Translations under genes and position numbers: made by a program | Notes under the pieces: generated by a model | What the model was told of the DNA's origin: nothing | Database searches by the model: none | What the model saw: the letters and a program-made list of their open reading frames with translations, nothing else | In this document: positions 25,826 to 37,262 of the stretch, piece by piece | Layout of the letters: the number at the start of each line of letters is the position of its first letter | Numbering within the stretch: the first letter of the stretch is position 1 | NCBI RefSeq assembly: GCF_007679045.1 | Contig: NZ_VEFS01000006.1 | Span: 116,426 to 180,425 of the forward strand | Reading direction: 5' to 3' | DNA: 64,000 nucleotides | Source: Microbacterium sp. BH-3-3-3 | Lineage (GTDB): Bacteria; Actinomycetota; Actinomycetes; Actinomycetales; Microbacteriaceae

Positions 25826-27916
25826 TCAGTCGACGCGGAACAGCAGCATCGACGCTCCCGTCACGGGGACCACGTCGCCGGGGGCGTAGCGCTCCGCGGT
25901 CTCGACCGGCGTCTCATCGGCGCTCGACCACAGCGGGACGTACACCGCGCCGTCGATGTCGGGGAGCGTGATCTCGGTGTCGGCCTCGATGCCGTGCACG
26001 ACGAGCAGCACCCGGTTGGGCTCCTCGTCTTGGGGGGTCGAGGTGGCGAGGTACTGCAGAGTGCGGTGCGCCGGGTCGTTCCAGCGCTCGCTCGACATCG
26101 TCTCGCCCCGCTCGTCGAACCACGCCATCACCGACGCCGAGGGGATCACTTCGCCGAGGCGCGCGAACCGCTGGGGGCGCAGCGCCGGGTTGTCGCGGCG
26201 CAGGCGCAGCAGCCGTTGGGCGTGCGCGAACAGGTGCTCCTGCCACGGAGCGAGGTTCCACGACAACCAGGTGAGGGCGGAGTCGTGGCAGTAGGCGTTG
26301 TTGTTGCCGCGCTGCGTGCGGCCCATCTCGTCGCCCGCCGTGATCATCGGGACCCCCGCCGACAGCAGCAGCGTGCCGAGCAGGTTGCGCATGGCCTTGC
26401 GGCGGGTGGCGAGCACGCGTTCGTCGGTGGTGCTCCCCTCGGCGCCGTGGTTGAACGAGCGGTTGGTGTCGGCGCCATCGCGGTTCTGCTCGCCGTTGCC
26501 GAGGTTGTGCTTGACGTCGTACGACACGAGGTCGCGCAGGGTGAACCCGTCGTGCGCGGTGACGAAGTTGACGCTCGCGAGTGGCCCGCGCTCTTCGCTG
26601 AACGTGTTCGACGACCCCGCCAGGCGCGTGGCGAAGCCGCCCACGCCGACGGGGGCGGTGTCGGCGCGGCGCGCGTAGTCGATGTCGCTGAGCCAGAAGT
26701 TGCGCACGCGGTCGCGGTAGCGGTCGTTCCACTCCAGCCAGCCTTCGCCGAAGTTGCCGGTCTGCCAGCCGCCCATGCCGACGTCCCACGGCTCGGCGAT
26801 GAGCTTCGCGTCCGCCAGCGACGGATCGTCGCGGATCGCGGTCAGAAGCGGATGTGCCGGATCGAACGAGTGGCGGGCGTCGCGCCCCAGCGTGACGGCG
26901 AGGTCGAAGCGGAACCCGTCGACCTGCACCTCGTCGCTCCAGTACCGCAACGAGTCCAGAACGAGGCGCGCAGCGGCATCCGTCGACGTGTTCACCGCGT
27001 TGCCGCATCCGGTCTCGTCGATGTAGACGCCCTCGTCGGTCTGGCGGTAGTACGCGCGGTTGTCGATGCCGCGCAGGCTCGTGCGCGGGCCGCCGATGCC
27101 CTCCTCGGCGGTGTGGTTGTAGACGACGTCGAGCAGCACCTCGAGCCCGGCCTCGTGCAGGAGCTTCACCATGCCCTTGAACTCGCGCAGCACCGCCTCG
27201 GGCCCCTCGGCGCGGCTCGCGGCGGTCGCGTACGGCGCGTGCGGGGTGAAGAAGTTGAGCGAGTTGTAACCCCAGTAGTTCGCGAGTCCCAGCTGCAGCA
27301 GGCGCGGCTCGGTCGCGAACGCGTGCACCGGCAGCAGCTCGACGCTGGTGACGCCGAGCGAGAGCAGGTGGTCGATCATCGCGGGGTGCGCGAGGCCGGC
27401 GTAGGTGCCGTGCAGGGCCGGGGGGATGAACGGATGCCGCTTGGTCAGGCCTTTGACGTGGCCCTCGTAGATGACCGTGCGGTCGAGGGGGATCCGCGGC
27501 TTCTGCGACGAGCCCCAGTCGAACGAGCCGTCGACGACCACCGAGCGCCAGTCGCCGTAGCTTCCCGAGACGAGACCGCGCGAGTAGGGCTCGACGAGCA
27601 GCGACTGCGGGTTGAAGGTGTGCCCGGGCCCGTGCGGGCCGCCCACGCGGATGGCGTACCGCGCGCCGGGACGCAGGAGGGCGGAGGACGCCTCGAACAC
27701 GCCCGCGCCGACGGGGGTCATGGTGATGGTCTCGGTCGCCCAGTCGAGGTCGACCTCGTCGAAGATCAGCAACTGCATGGCATCCGCCGCTCCCGACCAG
27801 ACGCGGAGCGTGCCGCCGTCGGGACCCAGGCGCACGCCCAGGTCGTCGAGGGTCGGGCTCAGCAGCCCGGGGCGGGCGGAGGCGCGGGCGGGCAGGGCAG
27901 TCTCGGGTCGGACCAT
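25826..27916 (-). CDS. glgX: Glycogen debranching enzyme
   Basis: Isoamylase-type GH13_11 enzyme that hydrolyses alpha-1,6 branches of glycogen or limit dextrin. The 696-residue product has an N-terminal CBM48-like domain (VRLGPDGGTLRVWSGAADAMQLLIFD), VIYEGHVKGLTKRHPFIPPALHGTYAGLAHP, DVVYNHTAEE (metal or substrate region), the nucleophile in VDGFRFDLAVTLGR, acid Glu in LIAEPWDVGMGGWQ and the third Asp in FVTAHDGFTLRDLVSY. It is shorter in its N-terminal domain than some family members. A 68-bp gap separates it from glgE; both are read from the reverse strand but each has its own -10. Confidence 0.94.
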   Translation of the reverse strand: MVRPETALPARASARPGLLSPTLDDLGVRLGPDGGTLRVWSGAADAMQLLIFDEVDLDWATETITMTPVGAGVFEASSALLRPGARYAIRVGGPHGPGHTFNPQSLLVEPYSRGLVSGSYGDWRSVVVDGSFDWGSSQKPRIPLDRTVIYEGHVKGLTKRHPFIPPALHGTYAGLAHPAMIDHLLSLGVTSVELLPVHAFATEPRLLQLGLANYWGYNSLNFFTPHAPYATAASRAEGPEAVLREFKGMVKLLHEAGLEVLLDVVYNHTAEEGIGGPRTSLRGIDNRAYYRQTDEGVYIDETGCGNAVNTSTDAAARLVLDSLRYWSDEVQVDGFRFDLAVTLGRDARHSFDPAHPLLTAIRDDPSLADAKLIAEPWDVGMGGWQTGNFGEGWLEWNDRYRDRVRNFWLSDIDYARRADTAPVGVGGFATRLAGSSNTFSEERGPLASVNFVTAHDGFTLRDLVSYDVKHNLGNGEQNRDGADTNRSFNHGAEGSTTDERVLATRRKAMRNLLGTLLLSAGVPMITAGDEMGRTQRGNNNAYCHDSALTWLSWNLAPWQEHLFAHAQRLLRLRRDNPALRPQRFARLGEVIPSASVMAWFDERGETMSSERWNDPAHRTLQYLATSTPQDEEPNRVLLVVHGIEADTEITLPDIDGAVYVPLWSSADETPVETAERYAPGDVVPVTGASMLLFRVD

Positions 27917-27923
27917 GCGTCAT

Positions 27924-27929
27924 AGGCTA
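27924..27929 (-). promoter_or_regulatory. Leaderless -10 element for glgX
   Basis: On the reverse strand TAGCCT ends seven bases before the ATG of glgX; no ribosome-binding site lies between. Confidence 0.5.
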
Positions 27930-27962
27930 GTCACCGCGGCAGGCGAAATCGGGAGGGCGTGG

Positions 27963-29159
27963 ATGCGGGTATATCTCGATCACGCGGCGACGACCCCGCT
28001 GCGGCCCGAGGCGCGCGATGCGTGGCTCGCGGCGCACGAGGTGCTCGGCAATCCGTCGTCGATCCACGGCGCGGGGCAGCAGGCCCGCCGCCTGCTCGAG
28101 GACGCCCGCGAGAGCCTGGCCGGGGTGCTCGGTTGCCAGCCGATCGAGGTCGTCTTCACCTCGGGCGGGACCGAGGCCGCCAACCTCGCGCTGAAGGGGC
28201 TGTGGTGGTCGCGGGCCGAGGGTGAAGACGCGGTGGTGCTGCCCGACGGAGAGCATCACGCGACCCTCGACGTGGTGCAGTGGCTCGCGTCGGCCGAGGG
28301 AGCGACGGTTCGACCCGTCTCGCTCGACGACGGTGGGCGGATCAGGCCCGAGGTCTTCGCAGAAGCCCTTCCCGGAGCGGCGCTGGCGACGGCGCTCGTG
28401 GCCAACAACGAGGTCGGAACGATCCAGGATGCCGCGGGCCTGGCCTCGGCGGCCGCTGCGGCGGGAGTCCCGCTGCACCTCGACGCGGTGTCGGCCCTCG
28501 GCCAGATCCCCGCGGACTTCGCGGCGTGGCGCGGCGCCGGGTCCGCGGCATCCGGACTCGTGACCATGTCGGTGTCGGCCCACAAGGTCGGCGGACCCGT
28601 GGGCGTCGGTGCGGCCGTGGTGTCGCGACACGCCCGCCTCACTCCTCTCGTCCACGGCGGCGGACAGCAGCGGAGCCTGCGCGCGGGGACCCAGGACGTC
28701 GCGGGGGCGGCCGCCTTCGCCGCGGCGGCCACCGTCGCCGAGATCGAGCGCGAGGCCGAATCCGAGCGTCTGCGCGGGCTGCGCGATCGCCTGATCGCCG
28801 GAATCCGCGCGGGCGTCCCGGCAGCACGGCTGCTCGGCGACCCGACGGATCGCCTGCCCGGCAACGCGCACGTGCTGTTCCCGGATGCCGCGGGCGAAAC
28901 CCTGCTGTTCCTGCTCGACATGCACGGCTTCGCCGTCTCCACCGGGTCGGCGTGCCAGGCCGGGGTCGCCGAGCCGTCGCACGTCGTGCTCGCGCTCGGT
29001 CTCGACGAGCGCGCGGCGCGGTCGGTGCTGCGTTTCACCCTCGGGCGCACCTCGACCGCCGAAGATGTCGACGCTCTCCTCGCCCGCCTGCCCGAGGTGT
29101 ACGCCCGGGCCGTGGCATCCGGAGCCCCATCCGGCGCCCGTTCAGACCGGGCTTCGTAG
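27963..29159 (+). CDS. Cysteine desulfurase (NifS/IscS class)
   Basis: PLP enzyme that removes sulphur from cysteine as an enzyme-bound persulfide for tRNA thiolation or iron-sulphur clusters. The 398-residue protein has YLDHAATTPLRPEA, the nucleotide-phosphate loop TSGGTEAANLALKG, HHATLDVV, the PLP Lys in SVSAHKVGGPVGVG, GGGQQRSLRAGTQ and the active Cys in STGSACQAGVAEPSHV. The following mnmA is ten bases downstream, so this desulfurase is probably the sulphur donor for MnmA. GGGAGG precedes the ATG at 27963. There is no IscU-type scaffold nearby. Confidence 0.93.
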   Translation: MRVYLDHAATTPLRPEARDAWLAAHEVLGNPSSIHGAGQQARRLLEDARESLAGVLGCQPIEVVFTSGGTEAANLALKGLWWSRAEGEDAVVLPDGEHHATLDVVQWLASAEGATVRPVSLDDGGRIRPEVFAEALPGAALATALVANNEVGTIQDAAGLASAAAAAGVPLHLDAVSALGQIPADFAAWRGAGSAASGLVTMSVSAHKVGGPVGVGAAVVSRHARLTPLVHGGGQQRSLRAGTQDVAGAAAFAAAATVAEIEREAESERLRGLRDRLIAGIRAGVPAARLLGDPTDRLPGNAHVLFPDAAGETLLFLLDMHGFAVSTGSACQAGVAEPSHVVLALGLDERAARSVLRFTLGRTSTAEDVDALLARLPEVYARAVASGAPSGARSDRAS

Positions 29160-29162
29160 ACT
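29157..29162 (+). promoter_or_regulatory. Leaderless -10 element for mnmA
   Basis: TAGACT ends six bases before the ATG of mnmA. Its first three bases are the stop codon of the desulfurase gene, so mnmA could be read both from this promoter and from the upstream transcript. Confidence 0.45.
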
Positions 29163-29168
29163 GGCTGC

Positions 29169-30266
29169 ATGCGAGTTCTTGCGGCGATGAGCGGTGGAGT
29201 CGACTCCGCGGTGGCTGCGGCCCGCGCGGTCGAGGCGGGTCACGACGTGGTCGGCGTGCATCTGGCGCTCTCGCGCGCCGGAGGCACGCTCCGGGCCGGC
29301 AGCCGCGGCTGCTGCACGATCGAAGACGCGATGGACGCCCGCCGCGCCGCCGACAAGCTCGGCATGCCCTTCTACGTGTGGGACTTCTCGGAGCGCTTCC
29401 GCGACGACGTGATCGACGACTTCGTGTCGGAATACCGCGCCGGTCGCACACCCAACCCCTGCATGCGCTGCAACGAGAAGATCAAGTTCGCCGCCCTCCT
29501 CGAGCGCGCCGTCGAGCTCGGCTTCGACGCCGTGTGCACGGGCCACTACGCCACGCTCGTCGACACGCCCGAGGGACGCGAGCTGCACCGCGCCTCCGAC
29601 AACGCCAAAGACCAGTCGTACGTGCTGGGAGTGCTCACCGCCGAGCAGCTCGCGCACACGTACTTCCCGCTCGGCTCCACCCCCTCGAAGGCGCTCGTGC
29701 GCGCCGAGGCGGAGGAGCGCGGACTCTCGGTCGCGCAGAAGCCCGACAGCCACGACATCTGCTTCATCCCCGACGGCGACACGCGCGGCTGGCTCGCCGA
29801 CAAGGTGGGCGCGGAGCGCGGCGAGATCCTCGACCGCACCGGAGCCGTGGTGGGCACGCACGAGGGTGCGCACGCCTTCACCGTGGGGCAGCGCCGCGGC
29901 CTGCAGCTCGGCGTGCCCGCCGCCGACGGCAAGCCCCGCTTCGTGCTCGAGGTGCGCCCGATCAACAACACCGTCGTGGTCGGGCCGAAGGAGGCGCTCG
30001 CGTGCTCCGAGATCGCGGGGGAGCGCTTCACCTGGGCAGGTCGGGCTCCGGATGCCGACTCCTTCGCGTGCGACGTGCAGATCCGCGCCCACGCCGACCC
30101 GGTGCCGGCGTTCGCATCGATGTCCGAGGGTCTGCTGACGGTGCGTCCCGCAACGCCGTTCGACGGTGTCGCGCCCGGACAGACCGCCGTGCTCTACGAC
30201 GGGACGCGCGTGATCGGTCAGTTCACGATCGACCGCACGGTGTCGGCGGTTCCGGTCGAGGTCTGA
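29169..30266 (+). CDS. mnmA: tRNA-specific 2-thiouridylase
   Basis: Thiolates U34 at position 2 in the wobble base of tRNAs for Lys, Glu and Gln. The 365-residue enzyme has the PP-loop [15 protein letters not shown] (residues 6-20), the two catalytic cysteines in [14 protein letters not shown] (about residue 100) and [12 protein letters not shown] (about 199), CTGHYATL, and a C-terminal beta domain ([12 protein letters not shown]). Upstream desulfurase supplies sulphur by context. Codon use and length are ordinary. Confidence 0.96.
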   Translation: MRVLAAMSGGVDSAVAAARAVEAGHDVVGVHLALSRAGGTLRAGSRGCCTIEDAMDARRAADKLGMPFYVWDFSERFRDDVIDDFVSEYRAGRTPNPCMRCNEKIKFAALLERAVELGFDAVCTGHYATLVDTPEGRELHRASDNAKDQSYVLGVLTAEQLAHTYFPLGSTPSKALVRAEAEERGLSVAQKPDSHDICFIPDGDTRGWLADKVGAERGEILDRTGAVVGTHEGAHAFTVGQRRGLQLGVPAADGKPRFVLEVRPINNTVVVGPKEALACSEIAGERFTWAGRAPDADSFACDVQIRAHADPVPAFASMSEGLLTVRPATPFDGVAPGQTAVLYDGTRVIGQFTIDRTVSAVPVEV

Positions 30267-30423
30267 GTCGGCCGCAGCCTGGGCGACGGGAGGAGTCTCG
30301 CGGAGGGAGGGCGCTGACGCGTTCTGTTTCCTTCTCTTCCCCGAATCGCCTCCGCTCAGCCACACCTCGCGATCGTCGCGCGACGCGGCGGGCAAGGCCC
30401 GGGGCGATGTCGTACCCCCTCCC

Positions 30424-32930
<2,507 letters not shown>

Positions 32931-32988
32931 ACGGCGGCGGGCCACCGACGAACCGGCCCGCGGCGACTCACAGCCCGGAACAGAGAAC

Positions 32989-33026
32989 GAGGGCGGGACA
33001 GGAGATCGCTCTCCTGCCCCGCCCTC
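32989..33026. terminator. Bidirectional terminator between ligA and the lipoprotein gene
   Basis: GAGGGCGGG-A-CAGGAG pairs with CTCCTG-C-CCCGCCCTC across a short loop. It lies between two convergent genes and can serve both, although T runs are poor on either side. Confidence 0.7.
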
Positions 33027-33041
33027 GGTGTCGTCAGCTGG

Positions 33042-33539
33042 TCAGCCGGCGCACACCGTCGCCGCGTCGGTGAAGCTCTCCTGCAGAGCGGTCACCTGGT
33101 CGCTGAGGCCGCTCGCCGTGTTGGGATCGGCGATGAGGCCCTCGAGGAACGTGGCGTACTCGTTGAGCGCGCCGCTCGCCTTCTGGGCCGCCGGGGCGAC
33201 CTCTTCGTTGGTGATCCCGCCGAACTCGGTGTCGACCTGCGTCGCGAGCTCGCGGAACTGCGTCAGCGTGGCCTGCGGGTCGGACGTGTCGATCGAGCTT
33301 CCGGCCTGGCTGACCGCCTGGAACTGCTCCTGCACGATCTGGCAGGCATCGGCCTTCGACTGGTCGCCGGCGGGAGCGGGAGCGCTCGACGCCTGTGCCG
33401 ACGAGCTGGCCTCGCTCGTTCCGGCGGTGTCGTTGGTGTCGGCCTCGTTGGCGTTCGAGTCGCCGCCACCCGAGCACCCGGTCAGCAGCAGCAACGCCGA
33501 TGCGGCGACGAGCGCGAAAGACGTACGCGTTTTGATCAT
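33042..33539 (-). CDS. Lipoprotein of unknown function
   Basis: A 165-residue lipoprotein: MIKTRTSFALVAASALLL followed by the lipobox LTGC, then an acidic Ser, Asn and Ala-rich linker (residues 23-60). The mature domain is a helical region with QIVQEQFQAVSQAGSSIDTSDPQATLTQFRELA and ends VCAG; Cys residues at about 66 and 163 could form a disulphide. No known family is recognised. A purine-rich GGGGGAA precedes the ATG. Single gene, convergent with ligA. Confidence 0.85.
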   Translation of the reverse strand: MIKTRTSFALVAASALLLLTGCSGGGDSNANEADTNDTAGTSEASSSAQASSAPAPAGDQSKADACQIVQEQFQAVSQAGSSIDTSDPQATLTQFRELATQVDTEFGGITNEEVAPAAQKASGALNEYATFLEGLIADPNTASGLSDQVTALQESFTDAATVCAG

Positions 33540-33670
33540 GTGATTCCCCCAAGGTCACTTCCGGGCGCGAGTCAGTCCGGAATGGCCCCACCGTAGTGAC
33601 ATCCGTCGGCCCCCCGCCATTCGACCCCTGCCCCTTGCGTCAGGGGAGGGATTCGGTGCAGGGCGTCGGC

Positions 33671-35350
33671 TCAGTCGCTCAGCAGCTGATCGCGCACCTG
33701 CCGCCGGAGGACCTTCCCGATCAACGAGCGCGGCAATTCGTCGACCACGATGAGACGCTTCGGCACCTTGTAGGGCGTCAGGATGCCGCGGGCGAATGCC
33801 CGCACGGCCTCGGCGTCGAACTCGCCCGGCGTCGTCGGCACGACCGCGGCCACGACCTCTTCGCCCGAGTGCTCATCCGGGAGGCCGACCACGGCCACCT
33901 CGGCGACCGAGGGATGCTGGCGCAGCACGTTCTCGACCTCGGTCGGCGCGACGTTGAAGCCGCCCGTGATGATCAGCTCTTTGATGCGGTCCACGATGCG
34001 CACGAAACCGGCGTCGTCGATCGTGACGATGTCTCCGGTGCGGAACCAGCCGTCGACGAACACCGACGCGGTTTCTTCGGGCTTGCCGTAGTACCCCGAG
34101 AACACCTGCGGCCCGCGCACCACCAGTTCGCCGCGTTCCACGTCGGTCGTGGGATCGTCGGGGTCGACCACGCGGCACTCGGTCCCCGGCAGGGGCAGGC
34201 CCACGGTTCCCGCGACGCGGTTGTCGGCGACGGGGTTGGCCATGAGCACGGGGGAGCACTCGCTCAGCCCGTAGCCCTCGACCAGGTAGCCGCCGGTGGC
34301 CTCCTCGAAGGGCACGACGAGATCGTGCGGCAGGGCCATCGCACCCGAGATGGCGACGTCGGTGCCCGCGAGCGACACGCCCTGCGCCGTGGCCGCCGCC
34401 AACAGGCGTTCGGCGATGGGCGGCACGAGCGGGAGGAACGTCGCCGGGTGCTTCTTGGTGACCGCCAGCACGAGGTCGGGGTCGAACTTGGGGAAGAGCA
34501 CGAGACGCGCGCCCATCGACATCGCGAACGTCAGGCACAGGGTCAGCCCGTACGCGTGGAACATCGGCAGCACGGCGTAGACGACGCAGCCCTCGCCGCG
34601 CACGATCGAAGGCACCCAGGCGCGCGCCTGCGCCGCGTTCGCCAGCAGGTTGGCATGCGTGAGCATCGCACCCTTGGGTGTGCCGGTCGTGCCGCTCGTG
34701 TACTGGATGATCGCGAGGTCATCGGCGGCCGGGCGGGGGTGGCTCTCGGGCAGGGGAGCGTGGCGCACCAGGTCGGACCACTCGACGGCGTTCTTCGTCT
34801 TCTCGGTCAGCGCTGCGCGCGCCTCGCGGGCCTTCGCCACCGGCAGGCGCAGGGCGAGACGCGTGCGCAGAGGCATGGCCGTGGTCACGTCGACTGAGAC
34901 GAGCGTGTCGACGCGCAGATCGGCGGGGAACTCCTGCACGGTGGCGACGACCTTGCTCCACACGATCGCGTGCTTCGCGCCGTGGTCCTCGAACTGCTTG
35001 CGCAGCTCCCGCGGGGTGTAGAGCGGGTTGTGCTCGACGACCACGGCGCCCAAACGCAGCACCGCGTAGAAGGCCACGATGTGCTGCGGGCAGTTGGGCA
35101 GCACGATGGCCACCGGGTCGCCCGCCTCCACGCCGCGTTCCTTCAGCGCGGCCGCGACGCGCACGATGTCGGCCGTCATCTCGGCATACGTCGTCTCACG
35201 GCCGAAGAACTGCAGGGCGGGGGCGTCGGGGTAGTCGCGCACCGACGCGTCGACGATGTCGACGAGCGATCCGCTCTGGGGTTCCAGGTCTTCGGGGACT
35301 CCCGGTGCATAACTCGAGGTCCAGGGCCGCGGGGGATCGAAGCTCGTCAC
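33671..35350 (-). CDS. fadD: Long-chain fatty-acid-CoA ligase
   Basis: Activates fatty acids to acyl-CoA with ATP. The 559-residue ANL-superfamily enzyme has the P-loop QYTSGTTGTPKGAMLTH, AVLPMFHAYGLTLCL, VEGYGLSECSPV, the hinge and adenylate-binding DGWFRTGDI and DRIKELIITGGFNVAPTEVE, and the C-terminal catalytic Lys in LPRSLIGKVLRRQV. The substrate length cannot be read from sequence; long-chain is the best match. The GTG at 35350 is backed by a leaderless -10. Two thioesterase genes occur elsewhere in the window. Confidence 0.92.
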   Translation of the reverse strand: MTSFDPPRPWTSSYAPGVPEDLEPQSGSLVDIVDASVRDYPDAPALQFFGRETTYAEMTADIVRVAAALKERGVEAGDPVAIVLPNCPQHIVAFYAVLRLGAVVVEHNPLYTPRELRKQFEDHGAKHAIVWSKVVATVQEFPADLRVDTLVSVDVTTAMPLRTRLALRLPVAKAREARAALTEKTKNAVEWSDLVRHAPLPESHPRPAADDLAIIQYTSGTTGTPKGAMLTHANLLANAAQARAWVPSIVRGEGCVVYAVLPMFHAYGLTLCLTFAMSMGARLVLFPKFDPDLVLAVTKKHPATFLPLVPPIAERLLAAATAQGVSLAGTDVAISGAMALPHDLVVPFEEATGGYLVEGYGLSECSPVLMANPVADNRVAGTVGLPLPGTECRVVDPDDPTTDVERGELVVRGPQVFSGYYGKPEETASVFVDGWFRTGDIVTIDDAGFVRIVDRIKELIITGGFNVAPTEVENVLRQHPSVAEVAVVGLPDEHSGEEVVAAVVPTTPGEFDAEAVRAFARGILTPYKVPKRLIVVDELPRSLIGKVLRRQVRDQLLSD

Positions 35351-35356
35351 CCCGTC

Positions 35357-35362
35357 AGCCTA
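35357..35362 (-). promoter_or_regulatory. Leaderless -10 element for fadD
   Basis: On the reverse strand TAGGCT ends six bases before the GTG start of fadD. Confidence 0.5.
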
Positions 35363-35421
35363 AGACGCCCGGACCGCTCATCGAGGGTGGGTGCGCGACG
35401 GGAGCGGGTGACGGCGCGAAC

Positions 35422-35427
35422 TAGACT
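35422..35427 (+). promoter_or_regulatory. Leaderless -10 element for gatC-gatA-gatB
   Basis: TAGACT ends six bases before the GTG of gatC. The element is divergent from the fadD -10, 60 bp away. Confidence 0.5.
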
Positions 35428-35433
35428 CGGGGG

Positions 35434-35733
35434 GTGTCTGAAATCACTCCTGATCTCGTGCGCCATCTCGGTGTGCTCGCCCGGATCCAGTTGAGCGACG
35501 AGGAGGTCCAGAGCCTCACCGGCCAGCTGGATGCCATCGTCGACAACATCGCGAAGGTGTCCGAGGTGGCCACGCCCGACGTCGTCGCCACGAGCCACCC
35601 GATCCCGCTCGAGAACGTCTTCCGCCCCGACGTCGTGCAGCAGCAGCTCACGCGCGAGCAGGTGCTGCAGAACGCCCCTGACCAGGCCGACGGCCGATTC
35701 CGCGTGACCGCGATCCTGGGAGAAGAGCAGTGA
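35434..35733 (+). CDS. gatC: Asp/Glu-tRNA amidotransferase subunit C
   Basis: Small structural subunit that wraps around GatA and contacts GatB. The 99-residue protein has the family pattern [37 protein letters not shown] and a C-terminal [31 protein letters not shown] segment. GTG start; the stop overlaps the gatA GTG (GTGA). It begins the gatCAB operon that makes Gln-tRNA and possibly Asn-tRNA by transamidation. Confidence 0.96.
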   Translation: MSEITPDLVRHLGVLARIQLSDEEVQSLTGQLDAIVDNIAKVSEVATPDVVATSHPIPLENVFRPDVVQQQLTREQVLQNAPDQADGRFRVTAILGEEQ

Positions 35734-37262
35734 CCGACCTCACCCGCCTGACAGCGGCGGATCTCGCCGCCAAGCTCGCCTCGTCCGAGGTCTCGAGCGT
35801 CGAGGCCACGCAGGCCCACCTCGACCGCATCGCCGCCGTCGACGGCGACGTGCACGCGTTCCTGCACGTGAGCGACCATGCCCTCGAGGTCGCGGCCGAC
35901 ATCGACCGCCGCCGCGCGGCGGGAGAGCAGCTGCACGAGCTCGCCGGCGTTCCGCTCGCGGTCAAGGACGTGCTCGTCACCACCGATATGCCCTCCACCA
36001 GCGGGTCAAAGATCCTCGAGGGCTACATGTCGCCCTACGACGCCACGGTCGTCGCGCGCTCGCGCGCCGCGGGCCTCGTGCCGCTGGGCAAGACCAACAT
36101 GGACGAGTTCGCGATGGGCTCCTCCACCGAGTTCTCCGCCTACGGCCCCACCCGCAACCCGTGGGCCCTCGACCGCATCCCCGGCGGCTCCGGTGGTGGA
36201 TCGGCCGCGGCCGTCGCCGCGTTCGAGGCGCCGCTCGCCCTCGGCTCCGACACGGGTGGCTCGATCCGTCAGCCCGCGCACGTCACCGGCACGGTCGGCG
36301 TCAAGCCCACGTACGGCGGCGTGAGCCGTTATGGCGCGATCGCCTTGGCATCCAGCCTCGATCAGGTCGGCCCGGTCACGCGCACCGTGCTCGACGCGGG
36401 TCTTCTTCACGACGTCATCGGCGGTCACGACGCGAACGACTCGACCTCGCTGTCCGACGCGTGGCCCTCGTTCGCCGCCGCCGCCCGCGAGGGCGCGACC
36501 GGCGAGGTCCTCAAGGGACTCAAGGTCGGCGTCATCCGCGAGCTCGACGACCGCGGCTTCCAGAAGGGCGTGTCGGACTCGTTCCGCGCATCGCTGGCAG
36601 CCATGGAGGCGCAGGGCGCCGAGATCATCGAGATCAGCGCCCCGCACTTCGAGTACGGCGTCGCCGCGTACTACCTGATCCTCCCCGCCGAGGCCTCGAG
36701 CAACCTCGCGAAGTTCGACTCGGTGCGCTTCGGCATGCGCGTGAACCCGCAGGGGGCCGCGACGGTCGAGAACGTGATGGCGGCGACGCGCGACGCGGGC
36801 TTCGGTCCCGAGGTCAAGCGCCGCATCATCCTCGGCACCTACGCCCTGTCGGCGGGATACTACGACGCCTACTACGGCAGCGCGCAGAAGGTCCGCACGC
36901 TCATCCAGCACGACTTCGACGCCGCGTTCTCGCAGGTCGACGTCATCGCGACGCCCTCGGCGCCGACCACGGCCTTCCGCCTCGGCGAGAAGATCGACGA
37001 CCCGCTGCAGATGTACCTCAACGACGTGACCACGATCCCCGCGAACCTCGCGGGCGTGCCCGGCATCTCGGTGCCGAGCGGTCTCGCCGAGGAAGACGGC
37101 CTGCCCGTCGGCATCCAATTCCTCGCCCCCGCCCGCGAGGACGCCCGCCTCTACCGCGTCGGCGCAGCCCTCGAAGCGCTGCTCGTCGACCAGTGGGGCG
37201 GCCCGCTGCTCGACAAGGCTCCCTCCCTTCGACAGGCTCAGGGACCGGAAGGAACGCTCTGA
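35730..37262 (+). CDS. gatA: Asp/Glu-tRNA amidotransferase subunit A
   Basis: Glutaminase and amidase subunit that produces ammonia for the transamidation. The 510-residue protein has the amidase-signature triad: Lys79 in PLAVKDV, the cis-Ser in [12 protein letters not shown] (about 154) and nucleophile Ser in [12 protein letters not shown] (about 178). The last dozen residues (about 499-510, from [13 protein letters not shown]) are coded by a dispersed repeat at 37225-37247 and are not conserved in the family. The stop shares its A with the gatB ATG. Confidence 0.96.
   Translation: MTDLTRLTAADLAAKLASSEVSSVEATQAHLDRIAAVDGDVHAFLHVSDHALEVAADIDRRRAAGEQLHELAGVPLAVKDVLVTTDMPSTSGSKILEGYMSPYDATVVARSRAAGLVPLGKTNMDEFAMGSSTEFSAYGPTRNPWALDRIPGGSGGGSAAAVAAFEAPLALGSDTGGSIRQPAHVTGTVGVKPTYGGVSRYGAIALASSLDQVGPVTRTVLDAGLLHDVIGGHDANDSTSLSDAWPSFAAAAREGATGEVLKGLKVGVIRELDDRGFQKGVSDSFRASLAAMEAQGAEIIEISAPHFEYGVAAYYLILPAEASSNLAKFDSVRFGMRVNPQGAATVENVMAATRDAGFGPEVKRRIILGTYALSAGYYDAYYGSAQKVRTLIQHDFDAAFSQVDVIATPSAPTTAFRLGEKIDDPLQMYLNDVTTIPANLAGVPGISVPSGLAEEDGLPVGIQFLAPAREDARLYRVGAALEALLVDQWGGPLLDKAPSLRQAQGPEGTL
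37225..37247 (+). repeat. Dispersed repeat (core TTCGACAGGCTCA) inside the gatA 3' end
   Basis: CCCTTCGACAGGCTCAGG followed by GACCG forms the end of gatA. The same 18-base block, on the opposite strand, occurs inside pepN at 59412-59434, and the 13-base core is repeated in the array at the end of the window. The right end continues into GGAAGGA, which serves as the gatB ribosome-binding site. Confidence 0.85.
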
